A stretch of 37,074 nucleotides of DNA from Bacteroides sp. (GTDB lineage Bacteria; Bacteroidota; Bacteroidia; Bacteroidales; Bacteroidaceae): positions 1 to 37,074 of the forward strand of contig DXLM01000026.1 in the NCBI GenBank assembly GCA_019414725.1. Direction: 5' to 3'. Within the stretch, counting starts at the first letter, position 1. The number at the start of each line of letters is the position of its first letter. Positions 6,998 to 14,921 of the stretch are shown piece by piece. The translations under genes and the position numbers were made by a program. Under the pieces are notes generated by a model. It made no database searches. It had not been told where the DNA came from and saw nothing but the letters and a program-made list of their open reading frames with translations.

Positions 6998-8506
6998 ATG
7001 AAACACGGTCTATTTATGGCTGCCTCGCTATTGAGTTTAGCGATGTCTTTGGCATCATGTTCAGACGATGACCAGAAGTTTGGTCTTTCTTTACCGGAAG
7101 GAACAGAAAACACGATTACATTGGATTACACCAACACCTTGAAAACCATCAAGCTGGATGCGGATTCGCATTGGAATGCCTCAGTGGTTTACGCCGATGA
7201 GGAAGATGACGGATGGATAGGGCTGTTGGATGATAACGGAGAGGGTTCAGGTGAGATTAATTTCGTGGTGGATGCAAATACGAGCAATGATTTACGTGTT
7301 GCCAAAATTATCATCGCATCCGGAGAAAACAAGATTGAATATACCGTCAACCAAAATCCGGTGAATGCCGATGGTGAAAACGGGGAGTTGGATATGTCGA
7401 AATTCGGCAAGTCTATACCATTAGGCTTTGGAATGAAAGTTGCGAAAGGGAGGGCTTCGTCAGGTATGACTATGGGGCAGGTGCTTGTGCTCGATTCTTA
7501 TAAAGAGAACTCGACGTTTAAAAAGTATGCCGAAGAATTGAACCTTAACCCCGCAGGTTATGTGGATGAGACACGGACAACAGAAGTTGAAACACAAATG
7601 CTTTACGAATCAAACTGTGAAAGTAACTCACGTAATATCACTGCAAACCTGGAAGTCAATGTAGCTTATGGCTTGTTCAAGTTGGGACTGAACGGAAGTT
7701 TCAAAATGTTTGGTTCCAGTACGGATACTACATTCAATTACAGTGTGGCTGCCAATCGTAAAGTCGGTAAATATTCTGTGAATCTGGGTAAAGTAATGGA
7801 TGATTATGATTTTCTAACAACACCCAATGAGGATGATGACAAAGGTATTGAACAAATGAAACGTGCCGCCCAAAAGATGCTATTGTCCAGTTCCTTTATT
7901 AAAATCAGGGATGAAATTGAGACCTTAGTATCTCAAAAAGATGCTAATAAATTACAGAAAAAACTGGATGAGCTGAATAAGAAATTCGGACCGGCATATA
8001 TAACTCAAGCAAATGTAGGAGGCAGCATTGAACTGAACTATATTTTCAAGGAAGAAAACGGTACCGATACATTAAACATTCATGGTGATCTCCACTTTGG
8101 TTTAAATGCCTTGCTGAGTTTGAATGTATCCGCTGAGGCTCAATATATGAATGGCATGAATACACATATACAAAGTAGCATATTCCAGTCGCGTGTCAAG
8201 GGAGGTACTATTAAGGCAGCTAGCGATGTAAACAAAAAATTTGCAGGTCTTATATCGAAAAAGGGAGAGGAAACGGTATCGTTCGAGAAGATGATAAGCT
8301 CCATAGATGGATGGTATGAATCGGTGAAGGCAGATACTGTGGAAACCATTACTTGTACGGACTATTATCCGGCTCCTATTTGGGAACTTTTCAGTGAGGA
8401 TGCCGAAGATGTTCTTAAGGAGTATTTCAAGAAAAAATATCCCAATAACGAGGATGGTTCATGTCCTTATACTTTCGATATCCAGGAAATGGTAGAACAT
8501 TGGTAA
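6998..8506 (+). CDS. BACON-MACPF-like lipoprotein with degenerate signature
   Basis: A 502-residue lipoprotein (SLASC, Cys 21, then SDDDQ). Residues about 35-118 look like a BACON domain: HWNASVVY, then DGWIGLLDDNGEGSG and a closing IEYTVNQ. Residues about 140-470 resemble Bacteroidetes MACPF proteins: a glycine-rich opening (SIPLGFGMKVAKG), FGPAYITQANVGGSIEL at 330-345, and the late motif PAPIWELFSE near 458. The MACPF signature [YWF]-G-T-H-hydrophobic-x6-GG is altered: GTH is replaced by GPA (331-333) while the GG pair (341-342) is kept. A charged coiled-coil-like stretch lies at 303-330. It may have lost pore activity and act as a partner or inhibitor, or simply be divergent. BACON domains are thought to bind carbohydrate or mucin. 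The downstream gene follows after 48 nt. Confidence 0.7.
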   Translation: MKHGLFMAASLLSLAMSLASCSDDDQKFGLSLPEGTENTITLDYTNTLKTIKLDADSHWNASVVYADEEDDGWIGLLDDNGEGSGEINFVVDANTSNDLRVAKIIIASGENKIEYTVNQNPVNADGENGELDMSKFGKSIPLGFGMKVAKGRASSGMTMGQVLVLDSYKENSTFKKYAEELNLNPAGYVDETRTTEVETQMLYESNCESNSRNITANLEVNVAYGLFKLGLNGSFKMFGSSTDTTFNYSVAANRKVGKYSVNLGKVMDDYDFLTTPNEDDDKGIEQMKRAAQKMLLSSSFIKIRDEIETLVSQKDANKLQKKLDELNKKFGPAYITQANVGGSIELNYIFKEENGTDTLNIHGDLHFGLNALLSLNVSAEAQYMNGMNTHIQSSIFQSRVKGGTIKAASDVNKKFAGLISKKGEETVSFEKMISSIDGWYESVKADTVETITCTDYYPAPIWELFSEDAEDVLKEYFKKKYPNNEDGSCPYTFDIQEMVEHW

Positions 8507-8554
8507 TGACCTGTTCTGGTTTTATCCATTAAGTTATAGAAAAATATTCGGTGT

Positions 8555-10417
8555 ATGAATCGTTTATATATCTTATTATTAGTAATTGCCGGGATTGGTT
8601 TCCCGGCATGTTCCGATGATTTGCCTCTTGATGAGACGCAGCAATCCCCGGTCAATTCGGATGCATCGAAGTTCTGGTATTCGCATATGCGTACCGCTGC
8701 CGAAAACCGGGTAATGTACAGGCATCATGCGTTAGGATTTTCTTACCGGGCCGTTACGGGCAGCAAATGCAATTTAGGTGATGTCATGTGCCAGGTGCTC
8801 AACATGGACTATATCAAGGAGAACGGTTTATACGGTGAAGAAATAAGGAACGAGGTGACAGACACCATTAGCGTAATACGCGGATTGACGGACTATGTCC
8901 ATCAAGTCAATTGGCATTCAGATATGTCTGCCAATTTGATTTTATTTCAAAACTCTGCGGCAAAGGATGGCTTTGTCATCGAAAAGGTGGACGAGGAGAC
9001 GCTCATTTTCAATCAGGTAATAGGGTTGAGTACAAGAAAAAGGAGTGTCGATCTCACCGGGCTTTTGGATGAAGACGGAATCCCCGGTGAAGTAACGGAA
9101 AATCCGGACGAGGTGCTGTCGGAAAACTTCAGATACGCTTTGCGTAAACTGGAGGCGGCCTCTCCCAATAACTATGCCGTGGTAGATTCGTTTATAAACA
9201 TATTCGGTACCCACGTGGTAACCGGTGTGTCGGCGGGAGGTTCGTTCGATTTGTCCGTGCGTACAAGCTCGCGTAATGTAAAAACCTTTTTCCAAGAGCG
9301 GGAATTTAAAGAGAATTCAGCCAAGTTTTTCATAAAATGGGAGTCCATCGAAAGCAGCCAGCATAGCACGATTTACAAGAACATCTTCAATACAGCCGAG
9401 CTGAAACTGACGGTGAAAGGCGGAGATGCGAGTCTGTTTGACGGCTTGGTTGCTGATCCGAGCTACGATAACCTGCAAGCCAACATGGAAAATTACAACA
9501 ACTGGATAAGCAGTATTGAAAAAGCCGGCGGCAATGAATGGGACGAACGTTCGGAGCTCATCGATATGGAAGTTACGCCGATATGGGAATTCATTCCTGA
9601 CAAGGATATAGCCCGGAGGGTCCAGGTACGAATTATGGCTTCGGCCAATGAGATGCGCAAGATTTATGGTGAACGTAATTTTGTAAACGCATCCATAACC
9701 ATCCCCGGTCCTGACGTCAGATACGATATTTACCCTAAAGACATGAACTCTTGGTATCAAGGCAGCGTGTGTCATGTCATCACCGGCGACAACCAGTCTG
9801 TTCCCTCACGAATAGTGGCGGTATCCTATTTGGAATGGGTACCCGAAGCAGAGGGCGACGAATGGCTGATTGTAACCTATCCGGTGTATGAAAACAGAAT
9901 CCAGCTTACTGAAGGAATAGGACGAAGCATCAAGGATAATGGCTGTTACGAAGTGAAATGGCTTTACGACCGCTTTCAAGTAACCAAAATGGAAACGGAA
10001 AGCGATGTGTTCTATCTGGCAAAAGGAAAGCTTTTCCCGAAAAAGCCGGAATGGGTGGACGATAGCAGGAACACCCGTTACATGCCTGACTATGAATGGC
10101 CCGGAAGTCTTGATACGAACGGTAATCTCAACACGGGGACAAAGCCCTACATGGTGCGTAAGTTCCTCGACAAGTTTTATCTTACCGATGTGGAGGAAAT
10201 GGCTCCGGGAACACGTTTCGACAACTTGCCCGGATGGACTTATTACGACGGCTCGCAAGAGATGCTGACGGAGTTTTACGTGTCGAAATATCCTGATGCG
10301 GAAACTGTGCTGAAACCGGTGTTCCGGCAAGCCGGATTGGGCTATGGAACTACCCGGAGAATGATGCGCAACGGTATTTATTACTATAAGATTATCCCCA
10401 AAGAAGTAATCCGATAA
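8555..10417 (+). CDS. MACPF/perforin-domain lipoprotein
   Basis: A 620-residue lipoprotein (FPAC, Cys 19, then SDDLPLDE). The MACPF domain spans about residues 58-355. It opens with HALGFSYRAVTGS, has the canonical signature IFGTHVVTGVSAGGSF (216-231), and ends with TPIWEFIPD (341-349). MACPF proteins oligomerise and insert beta-hairpins to form membrane pores. In Bacteroides, secreted members (BSAPs) kill related strains, while others have no known target. The C-terminal 265 residues (YQGSVCHVITGD onward) match nothing I can name and probably form a targeting or regulatory module. There is no BACON domain in this copy. The next gene starts at the base right after this stop codon, implying translational coupling. 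Confidence 0.9.
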   Translation: MNRLYILLLVIAGIGFPACSDDLPLDETQQSPVNSDASKFWYSHMRTAAENRVMYRHHALGFSYRAVTGSKCNLGDVMCQVLNMDYIKENGLYGEEIRNEVTDTISVIRGLTDYVHQVNWHSDMSANLILFQNSAAKDGFVIEKVDEETLIFNQVIGLSTRKRSVDLTGLLDEDGIPGEVTENPDEVLSENFRYALRKLEAASPNNYAVVDSFINIFGTHVVTGVSAGGSFDLSVRTSSRNVKTFFQEREFKENSAKFFIKWESIESSQHSTIYKNIFNTAELKLTVKGGDASLFDGLVADPSYDNLQANMENYNNWISSIEKAGGNEWDERSELIDMEVTPIWEFIPDKDIARRVQVRIMASANEMRKIYGERNFVNASITIPGPDVRYDIYPKDMNSWYQGSVCHVITGDNQSVPSRIVAVSYLEWVPEAEGDEWLIVTYPVYENRIQLTEGIGRSIKDNGCYEVKWLYDRFQVTKMETESDVFYLAKGKLFPKKPEWVDDSRNTRYMPDYEWPGSLDTNGNLNTGTKPYMVRKFLDKFYLTDVEEMAPGTRFDNLPGWTYYDGSQEMLTEFYVSKYPDAETVLKPVFRQAGLGYGTTRRMMRNGIYYYKIIPKEVIR

Positions 10418-12775
10418 ATGAATAAAAAAACAATGAGGAAATATATAGCTCTCTTATTTCTGCCGGTTTTGTTCGCTTCCTGTGCAGACGATGACATTGT
10501 GACAGGGGGGCTGGATAATCCCGGAGGCTTGTCGACCGAGGAAAGCGAGGTGCGCCTTCCGATAAGGGCTTCTTATCACAGCATTCACGTAGAGTCGGAA
10601 ACCGGAAGTCCTTCCGGCCTACCGGTACACGTGGACGAAGACTGGATTGAGCTGATGAGCGATACGGTAAGCTACGACGGCTATGTGGAAATCTATGTGG
10701 ACCGGAATGAAGGGCTTGCCGGAAGAAGCGGATACATAAACATAGGCAATGCCGGGGATGAAGCGATAGATATAAAGGTGTATCAGTGCGGTCTGGGCGA
10801 TGATGACAATAACGGAAGCATCACGTGTTATGCCGGATGCGGTTATAACATCTTTCAGGAACTGAACGCCGAATCGAGCATCTGTAATCCCATCTTTGAT
10901 TATGACCGTGCCACCGCTGTCGATCCGATGATTGTGCAGACTGTGGCGCGAACCTGGCAGGATACGAAGAGCATTACCAGCAATTCGATGGTGGAAATGT
11001 CGGAACTGATGACCACCATGCAGGAAAAGACGCGCACCGGACTGAAAGGCGGAAAGAAAACCATCTTGCGATTTGAAGAACAGAAAAACACTACGAGTTT
11101 TGACCAGACAGGCTATGCCTATATCAATTTCCAACGCATCGTAGCCTGTTCTTCACTGGACCTTTCAAAGGCCATTCAGTATATGGAGCAGAAACAGACG
11201 GATATCCTCACCGACGATTTTCGGAAGAGATACGACGATATTGTGGACAGCCCGTCCGAAGAAAAGATTTTCAGGCTTTTCAAGGATTATGGGACACATA
11301 TAATCTCTTATGTGGATTTGGGCGGAACAATGGATATCGCCGTCAACTTCAACCGCACGATGGTGGGCGAACTGAATATGCGTGCCGAGGATTTCAACAA
11401 ATACTTTTTCAACGGTGAGCCTTCCGATTATACGTTGGCAAACGGAGACATCCAGGGAATGGACACCAAAGTGAACAATACGGGGACGTTCAAAATATTC
11501 GGAGGAGACCGGCAGGCACGGCAGCAGATTATTAAGGATTGTAACGGCAGTGGGCGGATAAAACCTGAGCATATCGAAGCCTGGACACGGTCGTTGCCTA
11601 AAAACAATTTCATGAGCGAAGAATCTCTCAGCAGGCTCTCTCCCATCAATGTGCAGCTTGTGCCGATTTGGTCATTGTTCCCACAACAGCTCGCCAATCT
11701 GTTTTTTCAATGCGCCATAGCCGAATCACAGAAAAGCATGAATGATGTAACCGCCTCGGCAGCCGGGCTGGACAACTACGGCATCAAGATTAGCGGTGCG
11801 GACTATATGCGGTTCGGCGGAAGCCCGGATGAGTCGCTGGTACGCGTAGTTTATGCCGACCACTCGAACTTAAGCAATGCCGACCCTATCCTTGAGGTCT
11901 GTCATGAATATATCCCGGTGTTGAAGAGCAACGAGCGGGTTCCGGTAATCTATCCTATCCGCAAAGGACGCACGTTTCACGGTACGGGCTTGTATCCGGG
12001 CGATGGGAAAGGTTGTCCGCCGGCATGGCTTACCTTTTCGGAGGGAGATGTATTCGTGCTGCCCGTAGATGGGGTTACCCCGTCCACACGCATTGATTCC
12101 GTATATTATCTGCATGGAAACATCTATCTGACCTCCTTGGGATTGGACTTGAAGCGCAATTTCAAGATGCAGTGGAAGCCCAAAGGAATACTTGACCTTC
12201 CCATCGTAAAAATAGGGTCGGGATATTGGACGCGCCGGAACATTGACAAGACTATCAACAGTGGTTTCTTTACGGGTAGTGTCTTTAACGATCGCGAGTA
12301 TGATGCGGATAATGGCGAAATTTGGGTCAATGTGAACAGTGTGTTGGATGAACCGCCTACCGGTATCGGGCCGGATATGGACGATATATATCAAAAGCCC
12401 ATGAAATGGTATTATCCCACAGATATTGACCGTGATTTTCTTACACGCTATGTCGGTTACGAGACCCGGCATTTGCTGAAAGGCAATCTTTCCGGTTTCG
12501 ATGCACAATTCGAAGGCTTTTACGGACCGGGAGATATAGATGGTGTTCCAAAATCGAACAAAATGTCCATTCATAATACGGATAAATGTTATTTGATATT
12601 CAAGACATCTAATGATTACAAGACCGGTACGGCATTGTGTCTGGACAAAAATTATCGTTGGAAAGTCGTTGCCTTGGGCAATGGAAAAAACAATTTCTTC
12701 CCATTGAGGCTGTTCCGAACCTGCTATTACAAATATGATAAATATTCAAATGCTAAAGATCATTATACAAAATAA
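10418..12775 (+). CDS. BACON-MACPF-FISUMP lipoprotein
   Basis: A 785-residue lipoprotein (FASC, Cys 22, then ADDDIV). Domain order: a BACON-like domain at about 44-124 (HVDEDWIELMSDTVSYDG to IDIKVYQCG), MACPF at about 135-425 with the signature DYGTHIISYVDLGGTMD (290-306) and VPIWSLFPQ (415-423), then a linker region. A C-terminal FISUMP-like domain lies at about 605-770 (GSGYWTRRNIDKT, WYYPTDIDRDFLTRYVG, CYLIFKTSNDY, KNNFFPLRLFRT). FISUMP domains are seen at the ends of surface proteins and may bind ligand. A second possible start is Met6. The last 230 nt or so are more AT-rich than the rest (17 of 60 G+C at 12541-12600), hinting at a recombined tail. The gene abuts its upstream MACPF neighbour with no gap. 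Confidence 0.88.
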   Translation: MNKKTMRKYIALLFLPVLFASCADDDIVTGGLDNPGGLSTEESEVRLPIRASYHSIHVESETGSPSGLPVHVDEDWIELMSDTVSYDGYVEIYVDRNEGLAGRSGYINIGNAGDEAIDIKVYQCGLGDDDNNGSITCYAGCGYNIFQELNAESSICNPIFDYDRATAVDPMIVQTVARTWQDTKSITSNSMVEMSELMTTMQEKTRTGLKGGKKTILRFEEQKNTTSFDQTGYAYINFQRIVACSSLDLSKAIQYMEQKQTDILTDDFRKRYDDIVDSPSEEKIFRLFKDYGTHIISYVDLGGTMDIAVNFNRTMVGELNMRAEDFNKYFFNGEPSDYTLANGDIQGMDTKVNNTGTFKIFGGDRQARQQIIKDCNGSGRIKPEHIEAWTRSLPKNNFMSEESLSRLSPINVQLVPIWSLFPQQLANLFFQCAIAESQKSMNDVTASAAGLDNYGIKISGADYMRFGGSPDESLVRVVYADHSNLSNADPILEVCHEYIPVLKSNERVPVIYPIRKGRTFHGTGLYPGDGKGCPPAWLTFSEGDVFVLPVDGVTPSTRIDSVYYLHGNIYLTSLGLDLKRNFKMQWKPKGILDLPIVKIGSGYWTRRNIDKTINSGFFTGSVFNDREYDADNGEIWVNVNSVLDEPPTGIGPDMDDIYQKPMKWYYPTDIDRDFLTRYVGYETRHLLKGNLSGFDAQFEGFYGPGDIDGVPKSNKMSIHNTDKCYLIFKTSNDYKTGTALCLDKNYRWKVVALGNGKNNFFPLRLFRTCYYKYDKYSNAKDHYTK

Positions 12776-12780
12776 GATTT

Positions 12781-13896
12781 ATGAAACTTGACTCGATACA
12801 AAAGACATTGCCTTTATTATTGCTGATGACAATGGGCAATTGGGCTTGTTCGGACAACGATCCAGTAGAGGAGGTTGAAACGGAAACCGTTCCGGAATTA
12901 AGCATTGAGGCAGAGGTGTACAGCACCCTGTTGTCCAACTACTATCAGACGGTGATAGATGAAAATAAACTTTCCGACAGTACGTCGGTGGAGAACCTTC
13001 CTGCCAAATTTGTTCCATCCATGGGGATCGTACTGGATGAATCGCGTCCGTCTGTGCGAAGCGCAGAGGCGGAAACATACGATGAGGCCCACAACGATTT
13101 TATGTCTCTTCTTCCGGATGAAGCAGAGGCGCAAAAACTGATTTCTGTATCGGACAAGAAGGTCAGTGTGAACCTGGGAGACTATGGCAGCGTAACGTTT
13201 TCGGCTTCAAATGAAGATGGCAGCTTGGCTAAAGCAGAGATGAGCCTTGCCAATGTCCGCCCATACACGTTATACTATAAGCCTCATGCTGCATTTCCGG
13301 ATAATCAGGGTCAGCAAAATTTGAGCAAAATCTATTCGCCTGGAACTATTCTATATAAAGAGACAGTAATAAAATTTCCCTTTTTTTCCTTAAAATTAAA
13401 GGAGTATATTTTAGTTATAGAGGCCAGTAGCTTTGCTTGTTATGGAATAAGCAGTTTATCTTCGACACGCGAGGAAAAAGATCACTGGAAAGATGTTACC
13501 TTTTATCATTCAGCCTCTGAGTATGAGTGGCAAAGCATAAGACGTTCATGGACGTATAATAGAGATGCTTTTATTGCTGCATATGAAAAACATCCTGGAA
13601 TATTCCCTGTATCAAACCTTTATGACATAATGGAAGGAAGCCCTGATTATCCATATATATGTATAGATGGAGATGATATTGGAGCGCATACAGTTTTATG
13701 GTGGGCTCGCCATACTTGGTTCAGCTGGACAAAACGAGTTAAAATCAAAGATTTTCGCAATGGTAACTATAGCGTAGAAAAAGTGCGCTATGCCGATGGG
13801 ACTCATGTTAGAAACACGGATTCATATCATTTGATTTATAAGACTCTTAGCAGAGAAGATGTTGAAAATTATGAAATTGTATATCCTGTCCAATGA
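12781..13896 (+). CDS. Lipoprotein of unknown function with mosaic composition
   Basis: A 371-residue lipoprotein (GNWAC, Cys 23, then SDNDPVEEVE). I recognise no family. The N-terminal half (about 30-175) has a helical segment (EVYSTLLSNYYQTVIDEN) and a strand-rich part (KVSVNLGDYGSVTFSAS). The C-terminal half is rich in Trp and Tyr (DHWKDVTFYH, VLWWARHTWFSWTKRV). The DNA changes sharply within the gene: 34 of 60 G+C at 13021-13080 but 17 of 60 at 13381-13440. The break falls near 13300-13370 and returns to GC-rich DNA in the next gene, so the C-terminal half was probably exchanged by recombination. It sits 5 nt after the third MACPF gene and overlaps the next by 4 nt (ATGA), so it belongs to the operon. 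Immunity or specificity roles are speculative. Confidence 0.75.
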   Translation: MKLDSIQKTLPLLLLMTMGNWACSDNDPVEEVETETVPELSIEAEVYSTLLSNYYQTVIDENKLSDSTSVENLPAKFVPSMGIVLDESRPSVRSAEAETYDEAHNDFMSLLPDEAEAQKLISVSDKKVSVNLGDYGSVTFSASNEDGSLAKAEMSLANVRPYTLYYKPHAAFPDNQGQQNLSKIYSPGTILYKETVIKFPFFSLKLKEYILVIEASSFACYGISSLSSTREEKDHWKDVTFYHSASEYEWQSIRRSWTYNRDAFIAAYEKHPGIFPVSNLYDIMEGSPDYPYICIDGDDIGAHTVLWWARHTWFSWTKRVKIKDFRNGNYSVEKVRYADGTHVRNTDSYHLIYKTLSREDVENYEIVYPVQ

Positions 13897-14921
13897 AAAG
13901 ATTGCTGTACATATTCATGCAACTCTTGTTGCTTACGGCTTGCTCCGATGACGAACAGGCGGGCAAGGACGAAAAGGTATATCCGGATATTACCGTCATA
14001 ACACCGTTGGGCGGTATGGGCGACAACGGTTATAACGACAGTGCGCTTTCCGGTCTCCTTGAAACGGCGTCCGAAGCGGGGGTGATGGTATCTATACAGC
14101 GTCCCAAGAACATGGAACAAGCTGCCGATTGCGTACGGAAGTGGTGCGATGCCCGGCAAGGCACGCCTCGCCTGCTTGTTCTGAGCGACAATGAATATGG
14201 CGGATTGGCAAAGTCTCTTCAGACCGATGAGCAAAACTCAGTGCTGCTCTTTGAACATGACGGTAAGGATTTGCCTTCGGGAATAGCGACATTCAGGATC
14301 TCCCGCTATGGGGTGTCTTATCTGTCGGGATGCCTGGCGCAAGGAAGTGAGGTGGCGCGCATCATCGGTGGAAGAAAAGGCGACCCGGCGGTGGAAGAGG
14401 CGGCAAAGGCATTCGGTGAAGGATATATCGCACATAATCCTCAAGGTGAAGTGATAAAGCATTATCTGGCAAACGACCATGCAGGATGGGCAATGCCCGA
14501 CAGCGCATACAGGCTGGCGGCAAAGCATAATGGAGATTTCTTCTTCCCACTGGCGAAAGGGGCTAATGCAGGTATATTTAAGTATTCGCGTGAAACCCCG
14601 TTTGTTTTTATGCTTATCGCCGGCATGGATGTGGACTGTTCACTTTACAGCAAGCGTGTGCCGTTTTCGGTCGTCATAGATGTGAAAAGCGCGGTGAAAG
14701 AACATATCCTGCGCTGGATTGACGGCGGACGGCTTTCGGGACATACTTCATACGGCATGACCGACAAGAAGGCATCGGTTTTACTTAGTACCCTTTTTTA
14801 CGAGGTCAATGATATATGGGAGGAATATTATGTCGATCCGTCTTATTGGGAAAATATTTATGATCAAAATTACGAAGTCGCTATAAAAAAAGAAAAAGCC
14901 TATGAAATGGAATTGCAATAG
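13893..14921 (+). CDS. BMP/PnrA-type ligand-binding lipoprotein
   Basis: A 342-residue lipoprotein (LLTAC, Cys 17, then SDDEQAGKD). The mature protein resembles the BMP/PnrA/Med group of type-1 periplasmic-binding proteins. TVITPLGGMGDNGYNDSALSG corresponds to the family's opening DxSFNxxxxxG motif, followed by alternating strands and helices and a C-terminal HTSYGMTDKKASVLLS. Relatives bind nucleosides for ABC import, but no permease or ATPase gene is nearby. The Asp-rich N terminus suggests surface display. A ligand-sensing role is therefore more likely than transport. It overlaps the previous gene by 4 nt and the next by 20 nt. Ligand unknown. Confidence 0.72.
   Translation: MKRLLYIFMQLLLLTACSDDEQAGKDEKVYPDITVITPLGGMGDNGYNDSALSGLLETASEAGVMVSIQRPKNMEQAADCVRKWCDARQGTPRLLVLSDNEYGGLAKSLQTDEQNSVLLFEHDGKDLPSGIATFRISRYGVSYLSGCLAQGSEVARIIGGRKGDPAVEEAAKAFGEGYIAHNPQGEVIKHYLANDHAGWAMPDSAYRLAAKHNGDFFFPLAKGANAGIFKYSRETPFVFMLIAGMDVDCSLYSKRVPFSVVIDVKSAVKEHILRWIDGGRLSGHTSYGMTDKKASVLLSTLFYEVNDIWEEYYVDPSYWENIYDQNYEVAIKKEKAYEMELQ

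Noticed and set aside
11870..12574. 234-codon open frame on the minus strand inside the third MACPF gene
   Set aside because: It is antisense to a gene with clear domains, and its translation shows no motif or signal peptide. GC-rich coding DNA often leaves such shadow frames open, as also at 10619-11134 and 9806-10330.
6998..12775. Susceptible-strain BSAP toxin with known target
   Set aside because: The MACPF domain alone does not identify a BSAP. No adjacent alternative receptor gene is visible, so I keep only the general pore-forming call.
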